Positions 16,812 through 25,860 of a stretch of 64,000 nt of DNA are shown one piece after another. Source of the stretch: JALZMG01 sp963739975 (GTDB taxonomy: Bacteria; Actinomycetota; Acidimicrobiia; Acidimicrobiales; Ilumatobacteraceae); assembly GCA_963739975.1 (NCBI GenBank), contig CAVUCK010000025.1, forward strand, positions 310,001-374,000, read 5' to 3'. The notes below the pieces were generated by a model, which was not told where the DNA came from, did not search any database, and was given only the letters and a program-made list of their open reading frames with translations. The translations under genes and the position numbers were made by a program. Numbering within the stretch: position 1 is the first letter of the stretch; the number at the start of each line of letters is the position of its first letter.

Positions 16812-18809
16812 TCAGAGGGGAGTTTCGAAGAGGGCCACGGTGAAGCGGGTGCGACGGGTGTCGAGCTCGACGAAGCGGTCCCACGACGGTTGCTGGTCGG
16901 TGGGGATGTCGATCCACTCGTTGGCGGCGAGCTCGAGCAGCCACCCCCCGGCGTCGATGGCAGAGGCATCACCACCCCGTTCGAGCACGGTCGCCTCGAA
17001 CGGCAGCCGACCGGCGGTGGCGGCGGCCAGACCGGCCTCGTTCAACTGCAACCCGCCGGCGCTCGCCGCGGCGATGACGTCGGCCCGCAGCTCATCCAGC
17101 TCGGCCCGTTCGGCGTCGTCAAGGCCGTCGGCGAAGGCGATCCGCCGCGCCCCCGCAGGCGTCGTCGCCGCGGCCGAGCCCTCGACCTGGAACACCCGGT
17201 GGGTCTCCGTCCCGTCGGCTTGGCGACCCCGGCCGATCTGACGGATGGTCACCTCGTCGGAGACGACCACGTCGACGCCGTTGCGGGCCAGCGCGGCGAG
17301 CGTCGGCCCGCTGTACGGCTCGGCGAAGCGCAGCACGCTCGTGTCGTAGAGGACGGCACCCTCGGGGTCGTAGTCCTCGAGTTGGTCGAGCAGCTGGGCG
17401 ACCGTCTCGGTGTGACCGCGTTCCCGCGTCGGACCCTCCGGCGCGGCGTAGGTCGGGAGGGCCAGCGCGGCGAACACGGCGACCGCCGCCACGCCGACGG
17501 GCCGGACGACCCGCCTCGGCGTCTCCGTGGCGACGGCGAACGCGGCGGCAGCCAGCACGAGCATCGAGATCGGCCACAGCCAGCGCAGCTGGTGGGGGCT
17601 CAGCCCGATCAGGTTGACCGGGGTCACGACGGTCGTGACGAGGGCGGCGGCCACGGCGACGGCGGCCAGGGCCCCAATGGTCACCGTCGGGCGGGATCGG
17701 CGGCGCCACCCGAACACGATCACCGCGCCGAGGACGGCGGCGACGACGAGCAACCCGAGTGCGGCGACCAGCCCGCCGGCGACGTTCCCCTCGGCGACGT
17801 CGACGCTGGTGCCATCGGTGACCACGCCCGTGGCGACGATCGTCTCGCTGAACCCCGATCGACCCCACCACGGCGGGAGCGCCACGACCGATGCGACGAG
17901 TCGGGTCCCGAGCCGCAGCCCGATGGTCTGCCCGTCGCCGGACGTGCCGGCGCTGGCCAGAGCGACGAGGTTGCCCTCTCCGGCGACTTGGTCGATGAGC
18001 GGCTGGATCCACGCCAGCACGGCGACGATCGCCGTGGCCAGCAGCGGGCGGCGCCACGACGGTCGGCGGTCGATGTCGCTACCGCCCGCCCAGCCGGCGC
18101 TGCGCGTCGACCACACCGCCCCGCCGAACGCCGCCACCATGACGATGGTGACCACGTACACGAAGCTGAGGTGGGTCTGCACGATCAGGCTGGCCACGCC
18201 GACGAGCACCGGAGCCATCACCAGATCACCGGTGCCGAGTGCCCACGCCACGACGAGGAAGGCCCAGAACGCCAGCAGCATGGCGTGGGGCTGCCAGGCG
18301 TCGAAGAGCAGCTCGCTGCCCATCGACCACGTCAGCCCGGCCGACAGCGCCGTCACGACCAGCATCGCCGGCTGACCGCCCGCCCGCCGTGCGGCCCACG
18401 CGGCGAGGACGATCGCCGCCGCGTTGGCCGCCATCACGCCGAGGGCCAACCCCACCGACGGACCGCCGAGCTTGACGAACGGTGCCAGCACGTCCCACCA
18501 CAGCGGGCCCGGGTTGTTGATCGATTCGCCCGCGCCCAGGGACGCCGAGGTCCACGTGCCGAGCAGCGGGTGGTCGGAGGTCATGACGTCCTGCGCCCGC
18601 AGCAGCAGCAGGCCGTTGTCACCGACGGCCACCCAGCCACGGGCCAGGGCGCGGATGGGCGCGACGATGACGGGCAGGAGAGCGAGGGCGACGACGAGCG
18701 TGCCGAGCCCAGGGCGGGGCAGCCGCCGCCGCAGCGCAGGAGCCGACCGACCGTCGGCGACGTCGTGCCCGGGCGTCGGCGCCTCCTCGTTCGTCGCCGC
18801 CGCCGTCAC
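16812..18809 (-). CDS. Polytopic membrane protein, GT-C-like (paralogue of 13375-15261)
   Basis: 665 residues with about eleven hydrophobic helices up to residue ~460 and a soluble C-terminal region of ~200 residues. The first outer loop reads VAVGDNGLLLLRAQDV, placing an Asp where GT-C enzymes carry a catalytic acid, and continues to INNPGPLWWDVLAPFVKLGG, the motif shared with the protein at 13375-15261. The central loop has DAWQPHAMLLAFW where the paralogue has QPWNPYLPLLAWI. The start is GTG 18809. I infer a lipid-carrier-dependent sugar transferase of the cell envelope; no named family is certain. Confidence 0.72.
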   Translation of the reverse strand: MTAAATNEEAPTPGHDVADGRSAPALRRRLPRPGLGTLVVALALLPVIVAPIRALARGWVAVGDNGLLLLRAQDVMTSDHPLLGTWTSASLGAGESINNPGPLWWDVLAPFVKLGGPSVGLALGVMAANAAAIVLAAWAARRAGGQPAMLVVTALSAGLTWSMGSELLFDAWQPHAMLLAFWAFLVVAWALGTGDLVMAPVLVGVASLIVQTHLSFVYVVTIVMVAAFGGAVWSTRSAGWAGGSDIDRRPSWRRPLLATAIVAVLAWIQPLIDQVAGEGNLVALASAGTSGDGQTIGLRLGTRLVASVVALPPWWGRSGFSETIVATGVVTDGTSVDVAEGNVAGGLVAALGLLVVAAVLGAVIVFGWRRRSRPTVTIGALAAVAVAAALVTTVVTPVNLIGLSPHQLRWLWPISMLVLAAAAFAVATETPRRVVRPVGVAAVAVFAALALPTYAAPEGPTRERGHTETVAQLLDQLEDYDPEGAVLYDTSVLRFAEPYSGPTLAALARNGVDVVVSDEVTIRQIGRGRQADGTETHRVFQVEGSAAATTPAGARRIAFADGLDDAERAELDELRADVIAAASAGGLQLNEAGLAAATAGRLPFEATVLERGGDASAIDAGGWLLELAANEWIDIPTDQQPSWDRFVELDTRRTRFTVALFETPL

Positions 18810-18861
18810 GGGGCGTCATGCTCGCGCGCCCCGGTGGCCGGGGCGGGCCAGGCTCCGGCGG

Positions 18862-18867
18862 TACCCT
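18862..18867 (+). promoter_or_regulatory. -10 box (TACCCT), leaderless start of GT39-like gene
   Basis: It lies 9 bases before GTG 18877. Confidence 0.5.
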
Positions 18868-18876
18868 CTCGCGCCG

Positions 18877-20238
18877 GTGACAGTCGTGGCGCAGCGTCCG
18901 GCAGAGCTCGGCGCGCCGTCGACCCGACCCGGGGCGCTGCGCCGGGTCGTCGACCTGCTCTCCCGCCACCGGGTCCTGGTCGCCATCGTCGCGGTCGGCT
19001 TCGTGGCCCGCCTGATCTGGGTCGTGATGGTCGACTCGCCCAACCCGGGCGGCCAGATCGCCATGGGCGACCAGTACTCGTACTACTACTACGGCCGCGA
19101 GATCGCCGAGGGCCGGGGCTACGTCAGCTTCACGACCGGCCTGCCGACGGCGTACTACCCCGTCGGGTACCCGGCGATCCTGGCCGTGCTCTTCTGGTTC
19201 GTCGCCCACACCCCGTTCCCGGACGACTACCTGCTCGCCGCCCAGCTGCTCAACGTCGTGGTCAGCACGGCGACGATCGTGTTCGCCTACGTCATCGCCC
19301 GGCGCATGTTCGGCCACGTCGCCGGCCTGATCGCGGCGGGCATCCTGGCGGTCTTCCCCAACCTCGTGTTCCAGGTCGGCAGCTTGCAGCTGGAGACGAT
19401 GTTCGCGTTCTGGTGCCTGGCCGCTCTGTGCGTGCTCGTCACGCACGACTGGAATGCAGGACCGCCGAGCACGAGGCGGCTCCTCCTGTTCGGCGCCTTG
19501 CTCGGCGTCTCGGTCCTCGTCCGACCGTTCTCGATCTGGTTCGTCGTCGCCGTGCTCGTCGCCGGCCTGGTCGCCGGTTTCGGCTGGCGCAAGGCGGCGG
19601 TGGCGACGGCGATCCCGGTCGGCGTCGTGGTGCTGATGTCCGTGCCGTGGACGATCCGCAACGCCGTCAGCCTCGACGCGTTCGTCCCGACGTCGACGAA
19701 CACGGGAGACACGTTGTGCCTGGACCGCGTCGACGGTGCCGACGGTGGCTTCCGGTGGTCGATGCACGAGGGGTGCGCCGACCCGCTGCTGCCCGAGGTC
19801 GAGCGCAACTCGATCAGCACTCGCAAGGCGATCGGCTTCGTGCTCGAGGACCCAGTGCGCGAGTTCCTGCAGATCGGCCGCCGAGCCCGGTACATCTTCG
19901 GAACCGACCGCGACGGGATCGAGGCCTCCCGCCTCGTCGGTCAGGGGGAGGTCGTGTCGGACTCGACGGCGCGCACGCTGGGCGACGTCTCGGACGCCTA
20001 CTTCCACGCCGTCACGGTGTTGGCCGTCGCCGGCCTCGCCGTCGCCGTCGTGCGCCGGCCGCGCCGGCCCGAGTCGGTGCTCGTGCTGGTCGCCCTGGCC
20101 TCACTCGTCGCCGTGCCGCTGCTGCTCTGGGGCAGCCCGCGGTTCCACCTGCCGTTCTCACCGCTGCTCGCCGTCCTCGCCGGCGGCGCGCTGGCCGCCG
20201 GCGTCGATCGGGCGCACCAGCGGCGCGTCGGCGCCTGA
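18877..20238 (+). CDS. GT39/ArnT-like membrane glycosyltransferase
   Basis: About 453 residues, with some nine hydrophobic helices. The first outer loop has GDQYSYYYYGREIAEGRGYV, the Asp-Gln/Asp-x-Tyr pattern of dolichyl/undecaprenyl-phosphate-sugar transferases (family 39, PMT-2), and the second has YYPVGYPAILAVLFW, also typical. It probably moves a pentose or hexose from a polyprenyl-phosphate to an envelope glycan on the outer face. The last 81 bases overlap the 3' end of the opposite aftD gene. GTG 18877 follows a TACCCT box by 9 bases; a second GTG 9 bases later is possible. Confidence 0.8.
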   Translation: MTVVAQRPAELGAPSTRPGALRRVVDLLSRHRVLVAIVAVGFVARLIWVVMVDSPNPGGQIAMGDQYSYYYYGREIAEGRGYVSFTTGLPTAYYPVGYPAILAVLFWFVAHTPFPDDYLLAAQLLNVVVSTATIVFAYVIARRMFGHVAGLIAAGILAVFPNLVFQVGSLQLETMFAFWCLAALCVLVTHDWNAGPPSTRRLLLFGALLGVSVLVRPFSIWFVVAVLVAGLVAGFGWRKAAVATAIPVGVVVLMSVPWTIRNAVSLDAFVPTSTNTGDTLCLDRVDGADGGFRWSMHEGCADPLLPEVERNSISTRKAIGFVLEDPVREFLQIGRRARYIFGTDRDGIEASRLVGQGEVVSDSTARTLGDVSDAYFHAVTVLAVAGLAVAVVRRPRRPESVLVLVALASLVAVPLLLWGSPRFHLPFSPLLAVLAGGALAAGVDRAHQRRVGA

Positions 20239-23200
20239 CGTCGCGCCGGCACCTGCACGGGCGCCGGTTCGGCCACCGGCGAAGGCGGCGACGACCAGCG
20301 TGACGGCGGCGAACAGCCCGAGCCCGTGCAGCCACTCGAAGCGGGCCGGCCAGCCGGCGTTCGGGAAGGGACGTTCGCGCTGGACGACCCGCACGACGAC
20401 GAGCCCCATCACGGCGAGCAGCCCGATGGTCACGAACCCGGCCAGCCGGGGCCGGCCGAGGTGCACGATCAGGACGGCAGCGGCGACGGCGGCCAGGAGC
20501 GCCCAGCCGACCCCGATCAGCAGCGCCGCCGCCACGACCCAGACGGCGGCGGCGATCCAGCGCGTCCGCTCGGGGAGCGGACCCTCGCCCGTCGCGAAGC
20601 GGGCGGCGGGCACGACGGCGGCGGGCGACCTGCGCCGGTCGAGCGCGGCGAGGGCGAAGCAGCCGAGGATGCCGATCGCCGAGATGATCAGAGCGATCAT
20701 CTGGGGGCCCTGGGCCGTCCACTGCATCACCACGTCGACCGGCTCGTCGCTGGGCGGGATCCGCCACCCGTTGAAGCCGCCGTCGACCAGTTGCGGCGGG
20801 CCGAGGTCGACGCCGTCGGCCGTCGCCGACCATGCATCGTTGAGTCCTTCGCCGAGGACGAGCCAACACCCTTCGTCACACGCGTCGATCTGCGCCGTGC
20901 GGCTCAGCCGATCCTCGGCCGTGACCTCGATGGTCGGCGCCGTCGTCGTCGCAGCCTCCGTCGCCGGCTCGACGAGGGCGACTCTGTCGACGTGCAGCCC
21001 CGTGCCGGTGCCGGACGTCAGCCGGTGCGTCCCACCATCGAGCTCCACTGCGTCGTTCGGCCCGCCGGGTCCGCACAGCGTTGCCTCGACCGCCGCGCCG
21101 GCGAGGAGGTCGGCGGTGGTGCCGCGCACCCGCAGCGGGAGCGGCGTGTCGTCCACCGTCAGGAGGTCGTCGCGGCACCCCGTGTCGAGCTCGGCGGGCA
21201 GGTTGACCGGGGCGGCGATGGACAGTGCGCTGATCGCCGCCGGCAGGGTCACGGGGTCGCCGAAGCGCCGGTCGATCACGGTTCTGGCGTCGATGGACGT
21301 GATCTCCAAGGTGACGTCGTCGCCGATCAACGGCTCCGGCAGCTCGATCCGGCTCCGTCCGGCCTCGTCGGGGCGTGGGACGGCCACGTCGACGGAGGCG
21401 TCACTCGTGACCAGTCGGAGGCCGGTGATCGGTGAGAAGTCACCCTCGGGCTGGGTCACCGTCAGGGCGCTCACGGGCCCGGTCGTCGGCACGGTGAGGC
21501 GGGCGCCGACGGCTGCGGAGAACGGCGTGATCCAGGCCGTCGCCGGATCCCGGTCGGCGACCGCCCAGCCGGCGGCCGAGGCGACACCGGTCAACCGGGT
21601 CGAGGCGACCGGACCGGCGATGCCGAGCAGGTCGGCGAGGAGTTGGTCGGACGCCCGCTGGTCGAGGCGCACGGTCACCTCCGGCAGGACCGGGCGTCGG
21701 TCGGGCACGTCGAACTCGCGGACCATCGTCGGCTCGGGATCGGCACGCCAGCGGTCGGTCGGTCGTGTGCGCAAGCGGGAGAACACGTACGAGACGGCTG
21801 TCTGCGGCGCGTCGGCCAGCGCTTCGACGACGTCCGTGGGCACCCGGACCACCTCGACCGTCGGCCCGAGCCCGACATCGACCTCGGCGAAGCCGACGGC
21901 GGCGAACGGCCGAGTCGTCGCGTCAGGGGTGACCACGGAATCGATGACCACGGCGATCGAGGTTGCCGGCTCGGGGAGCTCGATCGTCTGCCCGGCGGGG
22001 GAGAATGACCGCTCGTCGAGGGTCACGTCGGCGACGGCGCGGCCGTCGGCCTCGATGCCCACCGACGCGATGTGGCGGACTTCTGCCGCGCCGAGCGGCT
22101 GGCGCAGCGTCATCTGGTCGACGGGCTCGTCGGTCTCGAGCAGGAGACGCTCTCCGACCGGGTCGAAGTGGTCCCCGACCACCCAGGCCGTCGTCGGATC
22201 GCCGTCGATGGCGTGGACGGCCCGGTCCTCCGGGCGGTAGGCGAACGGTTCGCCGTACGCCGACGCCGTCGCCCGGACCGGCCCTTCCTGGACGGCGACG
22301 GTCTGGTTGGCGAGCTGCTCGGTCTCGAACACGGGCAGGCGCTGGTCGGCGACGTCGCGGCGCAGGACGTCCGGTGTCGTCGGGTCGCCGTCCTCGGTGA
22401 ACCCGACGACGTCCTGCGAGCTGCGCCAGTGGTGGGCCCGCTGTCGGTTGGCGTCGGTGATCACGACCTCGACGGCGGCGGCGACGGCGTCGGGCACCTC
22501 GCCGGGCGCCAACGACGCGGTGTACCGGATCAGCTCGGTGCCGTCGATCAGCCCGGCGGCGGCGGCGTCGACGAGCCCGTCACCGCTGCCGGAGACGAGC
22601 ACCTCGCGATCCTTCACCCGGATCACGCCGACCGGGTCGTCGACCGGGATCAGCTCCACCGGCGGAACGGGCTCGCCGACGCGCGGATCGGAGACGGAGA
22701 CCTCGTCGACCAGGGGCCACTCGGCGACGTTCGGCACGGGATCGCCGAAGGCCGCGGCCACGCCCAACCCGGCGGCCGAGGCGAGGAAGTCGCTCAGGAT
22801 CTCCGGGCGGGGGCTGCGGAAGCGCTCGTAGGCGACGTCGCCCGACGCCCAGATCGTGTCCACGCCGAGCAGGCGGGAGATCGGGGCGACGGAGTCTCCG
22901 TCGGCGGTGCCGGACTGCTGGCGGTCTTCGAAGGCGAAGAGCAGGTCCATCGCGCCCGGGCTCCCGAGTGGGAGCAGGTCGCGGGTGACGAGGGGTCGTG
23001 CGGTCAACCCGGGCAGCGGCGGATCGACGGTGTAGCCCCAGCGGAAGGCGCCGAACTCGAGGCCCGGGAGCTGGAGGACGCGGAATCCGGTTGGCGCCTC
23101 GTCGAGGGCCTCGGCGGCTTCGACCCAGGCCGCCGGGACGTCCTGGTCACGGTCCAGCGCCGGGTCGACGAGGCGGTGGTCGGTGATGGACGGCAGATTG

Positions 23201-24453
23201 ACCAGGGCCAGCAGGGCGATGCCGGCCATGGCGAACGGACGCACCGTGATCCTGCGGACCAGGCGGAACGACCCGAGCGCATCGACCAACGCTCCGGCGC
23301 TGAGCGCCAGGCCGAGCATGAGCATCGGGACGGCGCGGGTGCTCGAGCGCAGCGCCAGGGCCAGTCCGGTCTCCCCATCCCCGGCGAGCACGTCCATCAG
23401 CGGCGACGGATCACCGAGCGGGTGGACGCCGACGCCGAGCACGACGCCGGTGACGATCAGTGCGATGGCGAACCGCCGCTCCCGCCAGCGGGTGAGCACG
23501 ACGCCGAGCAGGGCGATGACGAGGAGCACGAAGCCGCCGGCGATCAGCCGACCGGACAGCATGTGGTCGGTCGCCGCGGTGGTCGTGGGGGCGAACGGGT
23601 CGCGGATGTAGGTCAGCCAGTAGCCGAGCCCCCGCCACACCTCGGTCGACGTCGACGTGAAGCTGACCGATTCGAGCGACTCGGAGTAGGCGAGCACTTC
23701 GGCCCCCCGCCGGCCCTGGATGACCACGGCGGCGATCCACCACAGCGACACGACCAGCGACAGCACGCCGATGCGAGCGGCCGTGGTCATGGCCCGGATC
23801 CAGCCGACGCGCCGCTCGAGGGCGGCGACGAGCAGCCACAGCACCGGTGCCGGCGCGACCATCAGCAGGGCGGTGGCGTTGACCGCACCGACGGAGGCGA
23901 CGACGAGCGCGCAGAGCGCAGCGTGGCGCCACTTCGACCTCGTCGCGGCCAGGGCGGTGAGCCCGACGATCCAGCCGAGCCCGGCCCACGGCAGGAGCAT
24001 CGCCGACGTCCGCGACACGTACGGCAGGACGTAGGGCGCGAACTGGTAGACGCAGGCGGCGGCGAAGGCGGCGCCGAGGCCGAGCCCGAGGCGGCGGCCG
24101 CACCACAGCACGCCGGCGCCGGCGGCGAACAGCAGCGTGCCGATCCACAGCCGGTGGGTGATCCAGTCCGGCACGCCGGCTGCGGCCCCCAGCGAGAACC
24201 ACGGGCCCTGCGGCCAGAGGTAGGCGATGACCTGGTGCGGGACCCAGCCGGCGAACTGGCGCCCGTCGAACGTCCATGGCGCGTCGCTGATCAACCGGTC
24301 CGGGTCGAGGTACAGGTACAGCTTCGTGTCCGCCGGCATCCGCCCCGGGGAGGAGGCCAGCGCCGGCACGTAGGCGAGCAGTGCCAGGATCCCGGCCCCG
24401 ACCCAGATCCCGCCTCGCTGCCACCACGCCCCCACCCGAGCGCGTTTGTTCAC
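20158..24453 (-). CDS. aftD: Alpha-(1->3)-arabinofuranosyltransferase, AftD family
   Basis: A 1431-residue membrane protein, close to M. tuberculosis AftD (about 1400). Residues 20-420 form a GT-C helical core with an acidic first loop (PADTKLYLYLDPDRL, and later GWVPHQVIAYLWPQGPW) as in the DUF3367 family. A long extracytoplasmic region contains two discoidin-like carbohydrate-binding modules, near residues 750 (HAIDGDPTTAW) and 964 (VADRDPATAW). Four helices close the protein from about 1244. AftD adds alpha-1,3 arabinose branches to arabinan using decaprenyl-phospho-arabinose, the product of dprE1/dprE2 in this cluster. The frame is intact across 4.3 kb. GTG 24453 is the likely start; the upstream frame runs into an 80-bp tandem repeat. 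The 3' end overlaps the opposite gene by 81 bases. Confidence 0.88.
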   Translation of the reverse strand: MNKRARVGAWWQRGGIWVGAGILALLAYVPALASSPGRMPADTKLYLYLDPDRLISDAPWTFDGRQFAGWVPHQVIAYLWPQGPWFSLGAAAGVPDWITHRLWIGTLLFAAGAGVLWCGRRLGLGLGAAFAAACVYQFAPYVLPYVSRTSAMLLPWAGLGWIVGLTALAATRSKWRHAALCALVVASVGAVNATALLMVAPAPVLWLLVAALERRVGWIRAMTTAARIGVLSLVVSLWWIAAVVIQGRRGAEVLAYSESLESVSFTSTSTEVWRGLGYWLTYIRDPFAPTTTAATDHMLSGRLIAGGFVLLVIALLGVVLTRWRERRFAIALIVTGVVLGVGVHPLGDPSPLMDVLAGDGETGLALALRSSTRAVPMLMLGLALSAGALVDALGSFRLVRRITVRPFAMAGIALLALVNLPSITDHRLVDPALDRDQDVPAAWVEAAEALDEAPTGFRVLQLPGLEFGAFRWGYTVDPPLPGLTARPLVTRDLLPLGSPGAMDLLFAFEDRQQSGTADGDSVAPISRLLGVDTIWASGDVAYERFRSPRPEILSDFLASAAGLGVAAAFGDPVPNVAEWPLVDEVSVSDPRVGEPVPPVELIPVDDPVGVIRVKDREVLVSGSGDGLVDAAAAGLIDGTELIRYTASLAPGEVPDAVAAAVEVVITDANRQRAHHWRSSQDVVGFTEDGDPTTPDVLRRDVADQRLPVFETEQLANQTVAVQEGPVRATASAYGEPFAYRPEDRAVHAIDGDPTTAWVVGDHFDPVGERLLLETDEPVDQMTLRQPLGAAEVRHIASVGIEADGRAVADVTLDERSFSPAGQTIELPEPATSIAVVIDSVVTPDATTRPFAAVGFAEVDVGLGPTVEVVRVPTDVVEALADAPQTAVSYVFSRLRTRPTDRWRADPEPTMVREFDVPDRRPVLPEVTVRLDQRASDQLLADLLGIAGPVASTRLTGVASAAGWAVADRDPATAWITPFSAAVGARLTVPTTGPVSALTVTQPEGDFSPITGLRLVTSDASVDVAVPRPDEAGRSRIELPEPLIGDDVTLEITSIDARTVIDRRFGDPVTLPAAISALSIAAPVNLPAELDTGCRDDLLTVDDTPLPLRVRGTTADLLAGAAVEATLCGPGGPNDAVELDGGTHRLTSGTGTGLHVDRVALVEPATEAATTTAPTIEVTAEDRLSRTAQIDACDEGCWLVLGEGLNDAWSATADGVDLGPPQLVDGGFNGWRIPPSDEPVDVVMQWTAQGPQMIALIISAIGILGCFALAALDRRRSPAAVVPAARFATGEGPLPERTRWIAAAVWVVAAALLIGVGWALLAAVAAAVLIVHLGRPRLAGFVTIGLLAVMGLVVVRVVQRERPFPNAGWPARFEWLHGLGLFAAVTLVVAAFAGGRTGARAGAGATSGADAPLVRPIDAGGQRAAGEDGEQR

Positions 24454-24820
24454 CAACGGTCGGGTCCCCGGCCGTGGCTGCACAAACGCGTGATCACTCA
24501 CGGCGGGGACCCCGGCACGCGCGTTTGTTCGTTGGTGGTCGGTGGGCCGGTCGTGGCTGCACAAACGGGTGGTTGGTCATGGTGGGGACCCCGGCACGAC
24601 GCGTTTGTTCGTTGGTGGTCGGTGGGTCGGTCGTGGCTGCACAAACGGGTGGTTAGTCACGGCGGGGACCCCGGCACAGCGCGTTTGTTCGTTGGTGGTC
24701 GGTGGGTCGGTCGTGGCTGCACAAACGGGTGGTTGGTCATGGTGGGGACCCCGGCACGACGCGTTTGTTCGTTGGTGGTCGGTGGGCCGTGCGTGGCTGC
24801 ACAAACGCAGTGACGGTCAT
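24442..24820. repeat. Tandem array, five units of 80 bp, between epimerase gene and aftD
   Basis: Units begin GCGTTTGTTC at 24442, 24521, 24601, 24681 and 24761 (spacing 79, 80, 80, 80). Three middle units are nearly identical; the outer two have diverged. Each unit carries CGTTTGT and ACAAACG, which can pair across a 30-odd-base loop, plus GGGGACCCCGGCAC. The period is not a multiple of three and no long frame spans it. The array covers the start codon region of aftD and ends at the stop of the upstream epimerase gene. Confidence 0.85.
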
Positions 24821-25860
24821 GGGAGGAGGCGGGTGGTGCGTTTGAGCAGGGCCAGGGCGCCGGCCTTGGCGGTGCGCCGGTGGGGGCTGGCCGCCGCACC
24901 GTCGGTCGACGTGGCGGCGCGGTTGGCGAGGAACCAGTCGTAGCTCTCGGCGAGCATCTCGTCGGTCGACCAGCGCGGCGTCCAGTCGAGGCCCTGGCGC
25001 ACGTGGTCGATGTCGAACCACATCGAGCGGGCGTACATCAGCCAGTGGTACGGGGCGAACGGCGTGAGGTGCAGCGCCGCGGTGGCCCGCATCGCCGCCG
25101 CCGCCGGCCGTTCGGGCAGCGCACGCACCCGGGTGCCGGTGCCGGCATGGGCGCTGAGGTGCTCCAGCGCCTGGCGCATCGTGCCAAACCGATCGGTCCC
25201 GACGTTGAAGACCGCCGGGCCGTCGCGCTGGCCGGCCAGCGTGCACGCCGCAGCCAGGTCGTCGGCGTGCACGAACTGGTACCGGTTGGACCCGTCGCCC
25301 AGCACGAACGGGTCCACGCCGTCGGCGATCCAGTCGAACAGGATCCCGAAGATCCCCAGGCGGCCGTGGCCGAGGATGGTGCGCGGCCGGACGATGGACA
25401 CGTCCATCCCGGCGGCGGCCGCCCGCAGGCAGGCCCACTCGGCGGCCAGCTTGGCGTGCCCGTACGCCTCTTGCGGCTTGGGCACCGTGGTCGGCAGTAC
25501 GGGGTTGGACTCGGGGATCCCGAACACCGCGCTCGACGACGTGTGGACGACCTTGCCCACACCGGCCTGCCGGCAGGCGTCGAGCAGCACCTGGGTGCCG
25601 TCGACGTTGACGGACCGCAGCAGGTGCGGATCCTTGGCCAGCGGGACCTGGGCCACGTTGTGGAACACGACGTCGACGCCGCGCACGGCCTCGCCGACGA
25701 CGCCCGGGTCACGGATGTCGCCGGCGACCACCTCGACGCCGTCCCCGCCGGCATCGGTCACGTCGATGTCGAACACGCGCACCTCGTCGCCCCGGGCGAC
25801 GAGGTGGCGCACGAGCAGCTGCCCGAAGTAGCCGTTGCCGCCGGTGACGAGGCTCCTCAC
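24817..25860 (-). CDS. NAD-dependent sugar epimerase/dehydratase (extended SDR)
   Basis: Extended short-chain dehydrogenase of 347 residues. The N-terminal Rossmann motif is GGNGYFG, the acidic adenosine-binding segment is VFDIDV, and the catalytic residues lie in SSSAVFG and YGHAKLAAEW (Tyr-x-x-x-Lys). FVHADDLAAAC and NVGTD are family blocks. It likely interconverts a nucleotide sugar or a lipid-linked sugar for the envelope pathway. GTG 25860 overlaps the stop of the preceding epimerase gene (GTGA), so four genes from 28638 downwards are translationally coupled. Substrate unknown. Confidence 0.85.
   Translation of the reverse strand: MRSLVTGGNGYFGQLLVRHLVARGDEVRVFDIDVTDAGGDGVEVVAGDIRDPGVVGEAVRGVDVVFHNVAQVPLAKDPHLLRSVNVDGTQVLLDACRQAGVGKVVHTSSSAVFGIPESNPVLPTTVPKPQEAYGHAKLAAEWACLRAAAAGMDVSIVRPRTILGHGRLGIFGILFDWIADGVDPFVLGDGSNRYQFVHADDLAAACTLAGQRDGPAVFNVGTDRFGTMRQALEHLSAHAGTGTRVRALPERPAAAAMRATAALHLTPFAPYHWLMYARSMWFDIDHVRQGLDWTPRWSTDEMLAESYDWFLANRAATSTDGAAASPHRRTAKAGALALLKRTTRLLP

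Noticed and set aside
24577..24804. Proline/threonine-rich small proteins in the 80-bp array
   Set aside because: They exist in several frames only because the repeat lacks stops; there is no start signal, codon bias or independent similarity.
24442..24820. CRISPR array
   Set aside because: Units are contiguous 80-bp copies with no unique spacers, and there are no cas genes.
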